A stretch of 64,000 nt of DNA, taken from NCBI GenBank assembly GCA_005885555.1, contig VAWN01000033.1:1-64000 (forward strand), given 5' to 3'. Below are positions 31,250 through 39,424 of this stretch, in pieces. Positions within the stretch are counted from its first letter, which is position 1. Each line of letters starts with the position of its first letter. Made by a program: the position numbers and the translations under genes. Source of the stretch: Actinomycetota bacterium (GTDB lineage Bacteria > Actinomycetota > Actinomycetes > Mycobacteriales > Micromonosporaceae). Under the pieces are notes generated by a model, which was not told the DNA's origin, did no database searches, and saw only the letters and a list, made by a program, of their open reading frames with translations.

Positions 31250-31914
31250 GGGTAGCTGCTCTCCTTGCCGGCGCAGACGACCAGTTCGCGGATCTCGCAG
31301 CCGGCCGGCTGGTCGAGGGCGAACAGCACCGCCTTCGCCACGTTGGCGGGGTCGTTGAGCACCGCGTCCGGCCCCGGCCGGTACTTCTCGTCGCGGTCGT
31401 CGAAGAAGTGGGTACGCATGCCGCCGGGTACCAGCAGCGTCACCCCGTACCGGCCGGCGAGCTCCGCGGCCAGCGCCCGGGTGAAGCCGACGACGCCGAA
31501 CTTGGCGGCGCAGTACGCGGTCGCGTCGGAGACCGCCTTGAACCCGAGCGTCGAGGCGACGGTGACGATCCGCCCGCCGTCGTTGAGGTACGCCAGCCCG
31601 GCCCGGATCACCGCGACGGTGGCCAGCAGGTCCACCGCGAGGATGCGCTCCCAGTCCGGGCCGGGCAGCTCGGCGAGCTTGCCGGGGACGTCCATGCCGG
31701 CCGCGGTGACGATGCCGTCCAGCCCGCCGGCCCGCGCGGCGAGCTGCGCGGTGGCCCGCTCGGCGGCCCGGGTGTCGGCCAGGTCGACGACGACGTGGGG
31801 TACCCCGTCGACGGGTACCCGGTCCAGCACGTACGGGCTGCCGCCGGCCTTGTGCACCGCCTCCACCACGGCGGCGCCCAGCCCGCTGGCACCGCCGGTC
31901 ACCAGGACGTTCAT
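31246..31914 (-). CDS. short-chain dehydrogenase/reductase
   Basis: 222-residue classical SDR. The cofactor loop TGGASGLG is at 6-13, the catalytic serine lies in VASTLGF near 118-124, and the YCAAK active-site pair is near 132-136. The start ATG overlaps the hldE stop by one base. Within the heptose cluster it may oxidise, reduce or epimerise a sugar intermediate. It is too short and of the wrong SDR type to be the ADP-heptose epimerase HldD. Confidence 0.9.
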   Translation of the reverse strand: MNVLVTGGASGLGAAVVEAVHKAGGSPYVLDRVPVDGVPHVVVDLADTRAAERATAQLAARAGGLDGIVTAAGMDVPGKLAELPGPDWERILAVDLLATVAVIRAGLAYLNDGGRIVTVASTLGFKAVSDATAYCAAKFGVVGFTRALAAELAGRYGVTLLVPGGMRTHFFDDRDEKYRPGPDAVLNDPANVAKAVLFALDQPAGCEIRELVVCAGKESSYP

Positions 31915-33344
31915 CAGCTGCCTCCTTCGATGGGTGCGGGATCGGGTCGCGCCGCCGCGATGAGCTGCGTGGTGGACCGGCCGGACAGGTACGGCACCAC
32001 GACCGTCTGGCCGCCCCAGCGCCGGACCAGCTCGGCCTCGGGCAGCGCCGGTTCGCCGTCGGGACCGTCGAGGAAGTAGTCGCCGCCCTTGACCCAGATG
32101 TCCGGGCGCAGCCGGTCCAGCAACCGGTCCGGGGTCAGCTCGTCGAAGGTCACGACGGCGTCCACGCAGTCCAGGGCGGCGACCAGACGGGCCCGGTCGG
32201 TCTGCGGTACCACCGGGCGGGTCGGCCCCTTGAGCGAGCGCACGCTGCGGTCGGAGTTGAGGCACACGATCAGGCAGTCGCCGAGCTTGCGGGCCGCGCG
32301 CAGGGTCGACAGGTGCCCGACGTGCAGCAGGTCGAAGCAGCCGCCGGTGGCCACGACGGTACCCCCGCGCAGGCGGGTGGCCCGCGCCACCGCGTGCGCC
32401 GCGGCCAGGCCGATCGCGGCGCGCTCCGGCGGCCGGCCGGGCCCGCCCGGCTGCCACGCGGCCGCGCCGCCCGCGCCGACGTACGCGCTGGCCGCGACGA
32501 CCGCCTGGGCGACCGCCTCGGACAGCACCTCGCCGCGGGTCAGCGCGGCGGACACGGCCGCGGCGAACCGGTCCCCCGCGCCGCACGGGTCGCCGCCGTG
32601 CACCGGCGGCGCCGGCACCACCAGCGGCGCCGCGGTGCCCTGCACGACCAGCGCGCCGTCGGCGCCCAGCGTCACCGCCACCGCCTGGGCCTGCCAGGTC
32701 CCGCACAGCCGCGCGGCCCGCTGCGCCACTCCCGCCAGCCGTCCCGTTCCAGGCTCCGGGGGTACCTGATGCGCCAGCTCCGCCTCGTTCGGCGTGGCCA
32801 GCCGCACCCCGGGCACCGGTGCGCCGCCGCGCGGATGCGGGTCCCACACCACCGGGCGGCGCTTGGCGGTCTCGCCGAGCACCCGGCGCAGCTCCGGTAC
32901 CGCGGTGACCCCGCGGCCGTAGTCGCTGACCAGCACGCCGGTCGCGGCGCGCAGCACCGCCGCCGCCTCCCTGCCCAGCTTCTCCGGTACCGGAGCCGGC
33001 GCACCCGCCTGGTCGACCCGCATCAGCATGTGGCCGCCGGCCCGGATGCGGATCTTCTCCGGCATCGGCCCGGCGACCGGCAGCGCGCACAGCCGCACAC
33101 CGGCGTCGTCGAGCAGGGCGCGCAGCCGGGTGCCGCCGGCGTCGTCGGGTACCGGCGCGACCAGCGTCACCTCGACGCCAAGATCGGTGGCGAGCGCGGC
33201 GGCCAGGGCCGCGCCCCCGGGCCGGTCCATGCTCTCGGTGGCGGCGAGCACCGGTACCGGCGCGTCCGGCGCGACCCGGTCGACAGTGCCGACGAGATCG
33301 CGGTCGAGCAGCGCGTCGCCGACCACCACCAGGCGCGGTGTCAT
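31914..33344 (-). CDS. hldE: bifunctional heptose-7-phosphate kinase / heptose-1-phosphate adenylyltransferase
   Basis: 476 residues, two fused activities of ADP-heptose synthesis. The N-terminal ~310 residues are a ribokinase-type domain (VVVGDALLDRDLVG at 6-19, GGAALAAALATDLG near 43-56, and the anion-hole HGGDPCGAGDRFAAAV near 252-267). The C-terminal ~140 residues are a cytidylyltransferase-type domain with the HXGH motif in GGCFDLLHVGHLSTL and the LKGPTRPVVPQTDRARL and WVKGGDYF segments. The ATG overlaps the gmhA stop (ATGA). Together with GmhA and GmhB it would convert sedoheptulose 7-phosphate to ADP-heptose. Confidence 0.92.
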   Translation of the reverse strand: MTPRLVVVGDALLDRDLVGTVDRVAPDAPVPVLAATESMDRPGGAALAAALATDLGVEVTLVAPVPDDAGGTRLRALLDDAGVRLCALPVAGPMPEKIRIRAGGHMLMRVDQAGAPAPVPEKLGREAAAVLRAATGVLVSDYGRGVTAVPELRRVLGETAKRRPVVWDPHPRGGAPVPGVRLATPNEAELAHQVPPEPGTGRLAGVAQRAARLCGTWQAQAVAVTLGADGALVVQGTAAPLVVPAPPVHGGDPCGAGDRFAAAVSAALTRGEVLSEAVAQAVVAASAYVGAGGAAAWQPGGPGRPPERAAIGLAAAHAVARATRLRGGTVVATGGCFDLLHVGHLSTLRAARKLGDCLIVCLNSDRSVRSLKGPTRPVVPQTDRARLVAALDCVDAVVTFDELTPDRLLDRLRPDIWVKGGDYFLDGPDGEPALPEAELVRRWGGQTVVVPYLSGRSTTQLIAAARPDPAPIEGGS

Positions 33345-33931
33345 GACACCATCGCCTCCGCCACGAGCACCGCCGGCAGGTGCACGTCGACGTACTCGCA
33401 CAGCAGGTGCGCGGCGACCAGATGCAGCTCCTGGACGACCTGGGCCTGCGGCGACGGTACCGCGACGACCTCGGCGCAGCGGGCGGCCAGCGGGTTGGGC
33501 ACCGGGCCGGTGAACCCCCAGACGTGCAGGCCGCACTCGGTACCGGTGGCGGCGGCCGCGATCAGGTTGGCGCTGCGGCCGCTGGTCGACATCAGGAGCA
33601 GCACGTCACCGGGTCGGCCGTGCGCGCGCACCTGGCGGGCGTACACCTCGGTGTAGCCGAAGTCGTTGGCGATCGCGGTACCGCTGCTGGTCTCCGCGTG
33701 CAGCGCCAGCGCGGACAGCGGGGTGCGGTCCTCGCGCAGCTTGCCGACCAGCTCGGCGGTCAGGTGCTGGGCCTCGGCCGCGCTCCCGCCGTTGCCGGCG
33801 ACCAGCAGCCGCCCGCCCCGGCCGAGGACGCCGGCCAGCTTCTCGCCGAGCCGGGGCAGCTCGACGGCCACCTCCCGGAACGGCATCAGCGCATCCGCGA
33901 GCGCGGTCAGGTGCTCGTCGACGAGTCTCAC
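33341..33931 (-). CDS. gmhA: D-sedoheptulose-7-phosphate isomerase (SIS domain)
   Basis: 196-residue SIS-fold isomerase, first committed step to heptose. LLVAGNGGSAAEAQHLTAEL is near 42-61, LALHAETSSGTAIANDFGY near 75-93, and the phosphate-binding LLLMSTSGRSANL near 110-122. The C-terminal metal/His region is VVQELHLVAAHLLCEYVD. The start is GTG at 33929-33931 with GAGGAG eight bases upstream. The GTG overlaps the stop of a 19-codon mini-ORF. It is fully consistent with GmhA. Confidence 0.92.
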   Translation of the reverse strand: MRLVDEHLTALADALMPFREVAVELPRLGEKLAGVLGRGGRLLVAGNGGSAAEAQHLTAELVGKLREDRTPLSALALHAETSSGTAIANDFGYTEVYARQVRAHGRPGDVLLLMSTSGRSANLIAAAATGTECGLHVWGFTGPVPNPLAARCAEVVAVPSPQAQVVQELHLVAAHLLCEYVDVHLPAVLVAEAMVS

Positions 33932-33987
33932 GCGGTCATCTCCTCGCCCGCTCCGTGGGGCGCTCCGGTGCGCCCCACGCCGTTCAT
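33928..33987 (-). other. bridging mini-ORF between GT4 and gmhA genes (19 codons)
   Basis: The ATG overlaps the stop of the GT4 gene (ATGA, 33984-33987) and the TGA overlaps the gmhA GTG (GTGA, 33928-33931). The DNA includes GTGGGGCGC / GCGCCCCAC inverted arms (about 33955-33978), related to the hairpins inside the other two longer mini-ORFs. The peptide contains RTGAPHGAGEEM, and gmhA's ribosome-binding site lies within it. Confidence 0.35.
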
Positions 33988-35201
33988 GCGACCGCCTCCG
34001 ACAGCAGCGCCTCCCGGCCGGTGACCGCGCCGTAGAGCCGGCCGAGCTGCTCGGCGGTGCGCCGCCACGAGTAGCAGCTGCGCGCCCGGTCCACGGCGGC
34101 GGTGCCGTACGCCATGAGGCGCGACGGTTCGTGCAGCAGCTTGCGCAGCGTGCTGGCCAGCGCGCGGTGGTCCCGGGCGGGTACCAGGTGCCCGGTGACC
34201 CCGTCCACGACGGTGTCGGTGAACCCGCCGACCGCGTAGGCGACGACCGGTACCCCGCAGGCCATCGCTTCCAGCGGGGTCAGCCCGAACGGCTCGTACC
34301 AGGCCGGGCAGGCGAGCACGTCGGCGGAGCGGTACCAGCGCGGCAGCTCCTCGCGGGACACCCCGCCGACGAGCCGGACGCGCTCGGCGACCCCCACCGA
34401 ACCGGCCAGGTCGGTCAGCTTGCGCGCCACCGGTTCGCTGGACAGCTCGGCGGCGGGCGGCCCGCCGACGATCACGCACTCGGCCTTCGGGATCGCCGGC
34501 AGCGCGCGGATCAGGTCGGCGTACCCCTTGCGTTCGACCAGCCGGCCGACGCACAGGATGCGGGCCAGCGGTCCGCGGGGTGCGGCCGGCCCATGCGGCG
34601 TGAAGTGCGCGGAGTCCACGCCGGAGGGGATCAGGTTGATCCGTTCCCGGGGCACCCCGAGCGCGATCATCTCGTCCAGCTCGTCGTTGCACTGCGCGAC
34701 GACGGCGTCGGCCTGCCGGCCGATGACCCGCTCGTACCCGATCCGCTGCCGCGGGCTGGTGTCCGCCGCCCCCTGGTGGCGCCGCTTCACGGTGCCCAGC
34801 GCGTGGTAGGTGACCACCACCGGTACCGGGTACCGGCTGCGCGCGGTCAGCGCCGCGAGGCCGCTCATCCAGAAGTGCGCGTGCACCACGTCCGGCGCCC
34901 ACGGCCCGTGCTTCCACCGGCCGAGCAGCCATTCGCCGAAGATCCCCATGTACGGCAGCAGCCCGTCCTTGGGTACCGGTGCGGCCGGCCCGGCGGGCAC
35001 GTGCTCGACCACCACACCGGGTTGCAGCGGCACCTCGTCGGCCGTGTCCGGATCCGCGCGCCGGGTGTAGACGCGCACCTCGTGGCCGTCCTCGGCCAGC
35101 GCCGCCGACAGTTCGGCAACGTGCTGGTTCTGCCCGCCGGCGTCGACCCCACCTAACACGGCCAGCGGGCTGGCGTGTTCGGAAATCATGGCGATGCGCA
35201 T
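33984..35201 (-). CDS. glycosyltransferase family 4
   Basis: 405-residue retaining GT-B enzyme. The N-terminal Rossmann half begins MRIAMISEHASPLAVLGGVDAGGQNQHV, typical of GT4 (GT1/GT4 sucrose-synthase-like group). VVHAHFWMSGLAAL is near 105-118. The donor half has RILCVGRLVERKGYADLIRA (about 218-237) and the EX7E region CPAWYEPFGLTPLEAMACG near 307-325. It is preceded by a second glycosyltransferase with a 16-base overlap. It is likely to add a sugar to the same glycan as the heptosyltransferase-like enzymes; donor and acceptor are unknown. Confidence 0.9.
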   Translation of the reverse strand: MRIAMISEHASPLAVLGGVDAGGQNQHVAELSAALAEDGHEVRVYTRRADPDTADEVPLQPGVVVEHVPAGPAAPVPKDGLLPYMGIFGEWLLGRWKHGPWAPDVVHAHFWMSGLAALTARSRYPVPVVVTYHALGTVKRRHQGAADTSPRQRIGYERVIGRQADAVVAQCNDELDEMIALGVPRERINLIPSGVDSAHFTPHGPAAPRGPLARILCVGRLVERKGYADLIRALPAIPKAECVIVGGPPAAELSSEPVARKLTDLAGSVGVAERVRLVGGVSREELPRWYRSADVLACPAWYEPFGLTPLEAMACGVPVVAYAVGGFTDTVVDGVTGHLVPARDHRALASTLRKLLHEPSRLMAYGTAAVDRARSCYSWRRTAEQLGRLYGAVTGREALLSEAVA

Positions 35202-36151
35202 GTGATCACCTCTTTCAGGAGTCGATCCCAGTCAGAAAGGAACCGGGGAAGGCCGTACCGGTCGCGCGCGGCGGACCGGGCGGCGGCACCCATCCGGTGC
35301 GCGGCCGCCTCGTCGGCCAGCAACCAGCGGGCTGCGTCGACCAGGTCGTCGACGCGGGTGGACAGCACGCCGGCACCGGGGGGTACGGCACGGGCGGCTT
35401 CGGTGACGGCGAGCGCGAGCACGGGCATCCCCAGGAACATCGCCTCCAGCAGGGACAGGCCCAGCGACGTCCACCGGGTCAGGTGCAGGTAGGCCCGCCG
35501 GCGGGGCAGTTCGGCGTGCAGCACGGACTGCGGCGGGTCGTCGTAGGCGACGAGCGTGGCGTCGGGTACCCGGAGGTGGCCGGTGAGTCCGGCGACGCCC
35601 ATGCCGAACACGTCCAGCGGCGCGACCCGGGTGAACCGCGGCATCAGGTCGGTACCGGTGACCCGCCCGCGGCGCACCGGCTCGTTGGTCGCCACGCCGA
35701 ACCGGGGCAGCTCGCCGGTGTACCGCCAGCCCGGGTCGGGGATGCCGTGCTCGATGACCGCGGTGCGGGTACCGCCGCTGTCCCAGAACAGCTCGTTGAA
35801 GTGGGTGACGTGGACCAGCGTCAGGTCGTCTCGGTCGGCCATCGGGTGCCGGGTACCGGGTACGCCGCCCTTGGGCGTGTTGTGCTCGACGTACACCGTC
35901 GGCAGGTGCCGGCCGAGCCACCGGCGGGCCAGCTCGTGCTCCTCGGGGCGTTGCAGCACGACCACGTCCACGTCGGTACCGGCCAGCTCGGCGGGGCTGA
36001 CCTCGACGACGTCCTCGGGCCACTCGTAGGTCCGGGCGCGGCCGAGGCCGTAGGCGTCACGCCGGTCGTTGACCGGTACCAGGTAGGTGTGGCCGCCGTG
36101 GACGAACGCCGTGGTCCACGATCCGTGGACGTGCCAGAGCAGGATCCTCAT
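35186..36151 (-). CDS. glycosyltransferase (GT-B, GT4-like)
   Basis: 321 residues from the ATG that overlaps the stop of the upstream fusion gene (ATGA at 36148-36151). It starts MRILLWHVHGSWTTAFVHGGH and includes PTVYVEHNTPKGGVPGTRHP, VTHFNELFWDSGG and IEHGIPDPG. In the C-terminal half LTRWTSLGLSLLEAMFLGMPVLA corresponds to the GT4 donor-site EX7E region. It is shorter than most GT4 enzymes. An annotation from a far-upstream start is unlikely because the overlap rule of this operon fits the ATG. Confidence 0.85.
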   Translation of the reverse strand: MRILLWHVHGSWTTAFVHGGHTYLVPVNDRRDAYGLGRARTYEWPEDVVEVSPAELAGTDVDVVVLQRPEEHELARRWLGRHLPTVYVEHNTPKGGVPGTRHPMADRDDLTLVHVTHFNELFWDSGGTRTAVIEHGIPDPGWRYTGELPRFGVATNEPVRRGRVTGTDLMPRFTRVAPLDVFGMGVAGLTGHLRVPDATLVAYDDPPQSVLHAELPRRRAYLHLTRWTSLGLSLLEAMFLGMPVLALAVTEAARAVPPGAGVLSTRVDDLVDAARWLLADEAAAHRMGAAARSAARDRYGLPRFLSDWDRLLKEVITCASP

Positions 36152-37725
36152 CGGGCTTCCCCACACAGGAGTGCGACGGCGTCGACCACGTCCCGGCCGG
36201 TGACCGAGGACAGGCACGGGTGGCCGGGTACCGGGCAGGTCGCCGCCCGGCTGCCCCGGCACGGCGCGAGCGGGTCACCGAGGCGCACGTGCGGTACCCG
36301 GTACGGCGCCCACCGGCCAAAGGGGACGGTCGGGGCGAACAGGCTCACCACCGGGGTACCCACGGCGGCGGCGAGGTGTGCCGGACCGGTGTTGGCACAG
36401 ACCAGGCAGGCCGCCCGGGCCAGTACCCCGGCCAGGTCCGCGAGGCGGGTACGGCCACCCAGGTCGCGCGCCTGCGTCCCGGCCACGTACCGGGTCAGCT
36501 CCCGTTCCTGCGGGGCGCCGGTGACCACGACGCGGTAGCCGGCGTCCGCCAGCGCCACCACGGCCTCCCGTACCCGCTGCGGCGGGCAGGCCCGCGCCGG
36601 CACGCTCGCCCCGGGGTGCACGACGACGTACCCGGGTTCGGCCCGCCGGCCGCCCGCCGCCCGTACCGCGAGCCGCCCGTCGTCGCCGGGCGGCAGGCTG
36701 AAGCCGGCCGCGGCGGCCAGCGACAGCGCCCGTTCCGGCTCGGGCAGCCGGTCGTCGACGCGGTGCCGCACATCGAGCAGCGAGCCGGGGTACTCGTCGC
36801 TGACCGCGCTGATCCGCAAGACCCCGGCCAGGCGCAGCAGCAGCGCGAACGGCAGCGGCGACTGGTGGTACGAGGTGAAGATCACGGCCTCGTCCACGGC
36901 CAGCGCGGCGATCCGGTCGACCAGCGCGTTGACCTTGACCGCGTCCACCGGCTTGGGCTCCGGGTCGATCCACGGCGTGTGCCAGCTGATCACCTCGGCC
37001 ACGCCGGGCAGCAGGCCGGCGGCGTGCTCGCCGCGCGGCCCGCACACCAGGGTCACCCGGTCGGCGCCGGCGGCCAGCGCGCGCAGGGCCGGACCGGTGA
37101 GCAGCACGTCGCCGGCCGAGTCCGCGCGCACCGCCAGCACATGGCCACCGGGGCGCCGGTCGGCCGGCGTGGGGTCGCGGGCCAGGATCCAGTCCGCGGC
37201 GGCACCCAGGTCCGGCACGACCACCGGTGCGGCCGCGACCTCCTCGGGCCGGGTGACCGGCGTCGGTACCAGCACGCCGAGCGCTCCGGCAGCGGCGGCG
37301 GCCACCATGTCCCGGCCGATGTCCCCTACGACGACACAGCGCGCCGGTTCGGTACCCAGCGCGCGCGCGGCCTCGATAACCAGGCCCGGCGCGGGTTTGC
37401 GGCACCGGCAGCCGCTGTTCTCGTGATGCGGGCAGACCTGCCAGTCGTCGAACGGGCCGAGGAACTGGTCGACGCGGGCGTTGACCGCGTCGACCTGGGC
37501 GGCGCTCAGCAGTCCGCGGGCGACGCCGGACTGGTTGGAGACCACGCCGACGCGCAGGCCACGGGCGCGCAGCCGGTCCAGCGCGGCCTTGGCGCCGGGC
37601 ACCGGTACCACGGCATCGGGATCGCCGTTGTAGGGAACGTCCCGGACGAGGGTCCCGTCCCGGTCGAACAGAACCGTCTCGGTCAACCGTCCCGGTAGTT
37701 CACTCCTGTCGTCGAATCGACCCAC
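36148..37725 (-). CDS. fusion: heptose bisphosphate phosphatase (GmhB-like) + GT9 heptosyltransferase
   Basis: 525 residues with two enzymes in one chain. Residues ~15-185 are a HAD-IIIA phosphatase: nucleophile motif LFDRDGTLVRD, SNQSGVARGLL, the zinc loop CPHHENSGCRCRKPAPGL and VVGDIGRDMVAA. This matches D,D-heptose 1,7-bisphosphate phosphatase. Residues ~195-525 are a GT9 transferase: HVLAVRADSAGDVLLTGPAL, VVHPGASVPARACPP and NTGPAHLAAAVGTPVVSLFAPT. The start is GTG. First gene of the heptose operon. Fusion of the sugar-making and sugar-transferring steps links the two in one pathway. Confidence 0.9.
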   Translation of the reverse strand: MGRFDDRSELPGRLTETVLFDRDGTLVRDVPYNGDPDAVVPVPGAKAALDRLRARGLRVGVVSNQSGVARGLLSAAQVDAVNARVDQFLGPFDDWQVCPHHENSGCRCRKPAPGLVIEAARALGTEPARCVVVGDIGRDMVAAAAAGALGVLVPTPVTRPEEVAAAPVVVPDLGAAADWILARDPTPADRRPGGHVLAVRADSAGDVLLTGPALRALAAGADRVTLVCGPRGEHAAGLLPGVAEVISWHTPWIDPEPKPVDAVKVNALVDRIAALAVDEAVIFTSYHQSPLPFALLLRLAGVLRISAVSDEYPGSLLDVRHRVDDRLPEPERALSLAAAAGFSLPPGDDGRLAVRAAGGRRAEPGYVVVHPGASVPARACPPQRVREAVVALADAGYRVVVTGAPQERELTRYVAGTQARDLGGRTRLADLAGVLARAACLVCANTGPAHLAAAVGTPVVSLFAPTVPFGRWAPYRVPHVRLGDPLAPCRGSRAATCPVPGHPCLSSVTGRDVVDAVALLCGEAR

Positions 37726-37807
37726 GTGCTGCCGGTTCCCTCACCATGCAACATCAAACATGGCCCCACCTCGTGTGATCGGAGAGCCGGTGGGGTACCA
37801 GCAATTC

Positions 37808-38374
37808 ATGTCTGTGGGTACCGACAAGGACCTGATCACGACATTGAAGCGGGTTGCTGCCGTGTTGAAGCAGGCCGGGATCCCGTTCGCGCTGGCCGGA
37901 GGGTTCGCCGCCTACGCCAGGGGCGGTACCTCCAGCGACCACGACGTCGACTTCCTGTTACGGGAACAGGACGTGGACAAGGCTCTCCATGCGCTGTCCG
38001 AGGTGGGCTTCCGAACGGTACGCCCGCCGGAGGACTGGCTCGTCAAGGTCTACGACGAGGACCTCATGGTGGACCTGATCTTCCGACCGGTCGACAAGCC
38101 GGTCACCGACGAGACGCTGGCCGACACCGACCCGATCTCGGTGAGTGCGATCCTCATGCCGGTCATCTCGGCTACCGTGCTGATGGAGCACAAGCTGCTC
38201 ACCTTCGGGCAGCACTACTGCGACTTCGCCAAGGCGCTGCCGCTGGCCCGGTCGCTGCGCGAGCAGATCGACTGGCGACGGGTGCGCAAGGCCACCGAGG
38301 AGTCGCCGTACGCCCAGGCGTTCCTCGTGCTGCTGCAGAAGCTGGACGTGATCCACGAAGGAGACACCACATGA
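37808..38374 (+). CDS. nucleotidyltransferase-fold protein
   Basis: 188 residues from the ATG at 37808 (an upstream in-frame ATG at 37760 has no ribosome-binding site). GIPFALAGGFAAYARGG followed by DHDVDFLL is the GG...DxD signature of the polymerase-beta-like nucleotidyltransferase superfamily, and DLMVDLIF supplies the third acidic position. It resembles stand-alone nucleotidyltransferases related to AbiEii-type enzymes. First of three overlapping genes. It is not a clear toxin, since no antitoxin-like DNA-binding partner follows. Confidence 0.8.
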   Translation: MSVGTDKDLITTLKRVAAVLKQAGIPFALAGGFAAYARGGTSSDHDVDFLLREQDVDKALHALSEVGFRTVRPPEDWLVKVYDEDLMVDLIFRPVDKPVTDETLADTDPISVSAILMPVISATVLMEHKLLTFGQHYCDFAKALPLARSLREQIDWRRVRKATEESPYAQAFLVLLQKLDVIHEGDTT

Positions 38375-38625
38375 GCTCAACGCTGGACGAGTACACGGAG
38401 GCGGAGGTCCAGCGGCTGCTGACCGAGCACCCGGGCCTCGGCGAACAGGGCATCACGTTGACCCGCCGGGAACACTGCCTTGTCCTGTCCGGCGAGGTGG
38501 AGAGCCCGCGGCGGCGCGCGGAGATCGAGCGGCTGGTCCACGAGGCGCTGCCGGACGTCGAGCTGTGCTGCGACATCGGCATCGTCCGGGCCGCCGCCCC
38601 GACCGAGCACGAGGACCTTCCATGA
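38371..38625 (+). CDS. small BON-like domain protein
   Basis: 84 residues, starting on an ATGA overlap with the nucleotidyltransferase gene and ending on another ATGA with the phosphoesterase gene. The middle (ITLTRREHCLVLSGEVESPRRRAEIERLVHEALPDVELCCDIGIVR) has the beta-alpha-beta pattern of a BON domain with the usual L.G.V.S...R..IE core. There is no signal peptide, so it acts in the cytoplasm. It may tether or regulate the neighbouring enzymes; the role is unknown. Confidence 0.72.
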   Translation: MSSTLDEYTEAEVQRLLTEHPGLGEQGITLTRREHCLVLSGEVESPRRRAEIERLVHEALPDVELCCDIGIVRAAAPTEHEDLP

Positions 38626-39371
38626 TCAGGGTCGCCGCGGTCGGGGACGTGCACATCGACGCCGACGTGGTCGGGCGGTACCGGCCGGCGCTGGACCAGC
38701 TCGGCGACTGCGCCGACGTCCTGCTGCTGGCCGGCGACCTGACCCGGCACGGCACGGTCGCCGAGGCGAAGTGCGTGGCGACCGAGTTCGGCGGGCTGCC
38801 GGTACCGGTGATCGCCGTGCTCGGCAACCACGACCACCATTCCGACCAGCCGGACGAGGTCACCAAGGTCCTGGAGGACGCCGGGATCACCGTGCTGGAG
38901 GGCAGCGGCACGGTACAGACGTTCGGCGGGACGCGGCTGGGCGTGGCCGGGGCCAAGGGCTTCGGCGGCGGCTTCGCCGGCCGGTGCGGCAGCGACTTCG
39001 GCGAACCGGAGATGAAGGCGTTCATCCGCACCACGTCGCGGATCGCCGACCGGCTCGGCGAGGTGCTGCGCGGGCTCGACTGCGACGTGCTGGTCGCGCT
39101 GACCCACTACGCGCCGGTACCGGAGACCCTCGCCGGGGAGCCGCTGGAGATCTACCCGTTCCTCGGCTCGTACCTGCTCGGCCAGGCGATCGACTCGGCG
39201 CCGACCGCGCTCGCGCTGCACGGCCACGCGCACCACGGTTCCGAGCGGGGTACCACGCCCGGCGGGGTACGCGTCCGCAACGTCGCCCACCCGGTCATCA
39301 AGCAGGCGTACAGCGTCTTCCACGTGGCGACGGCGGACGCCGACGCGCTCACCGCGACGTCCAGAGCCTAG
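38622..39371 (+). CDS. calcineurin-like metallophosphoesterase
   Basis: 249-residue phosphoesterase with the full metal-binding set: GDVHID (8-13), LLAGDLTRHG (about 35-44), VLGNHDHH (about 65-72), ALTHYAPVP and ALHGHAHHG. The closest general type is the cytosolic 3',5'-cAMP or unknown-substrate group. It is the third gene of an operon with a nucleotidyltransferase and a BON-like protein, which suggests a make-and-remove nucleotide modification pair. That idea is inference. Confidence 0.88.
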   Translation: MIRVAAVGDVHIDADVVGRYRPALDQLGDCADVLLLAGDLTRHGTVAEAKCVATEFGGLPVPVIAVLGNHDHHSDQPDEVTKVLEDAGITVLEGSGTVQTFGGTRLGVAGAKGFGGGFAGRCGSDFGEPEMKAFIRTTSRIADRLGEVLRGLDCDVLVALTHYAPVPETLAGEPLEIYPFLGSYLLGQAIDSAPTALALHGHAHHGSERGTTPGGVRVRNVAHPVIKQAYSVFHVATADADALTATSRA

Positions 39372-39424
39372 TCGCCGCCCTTGACGTACCTACCCGCCGG
39401 CCGGGCGCCGAAACGGGCGCGGGG

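Noticed and set aside
31246-31914. SDR as ADP-heptose 6-epimerase HldD
   Set aside because: It is a 222-residue classical SDR with YCAAK and TGGASGLG, whereas HldD is an extended SDR of about 310 residues.
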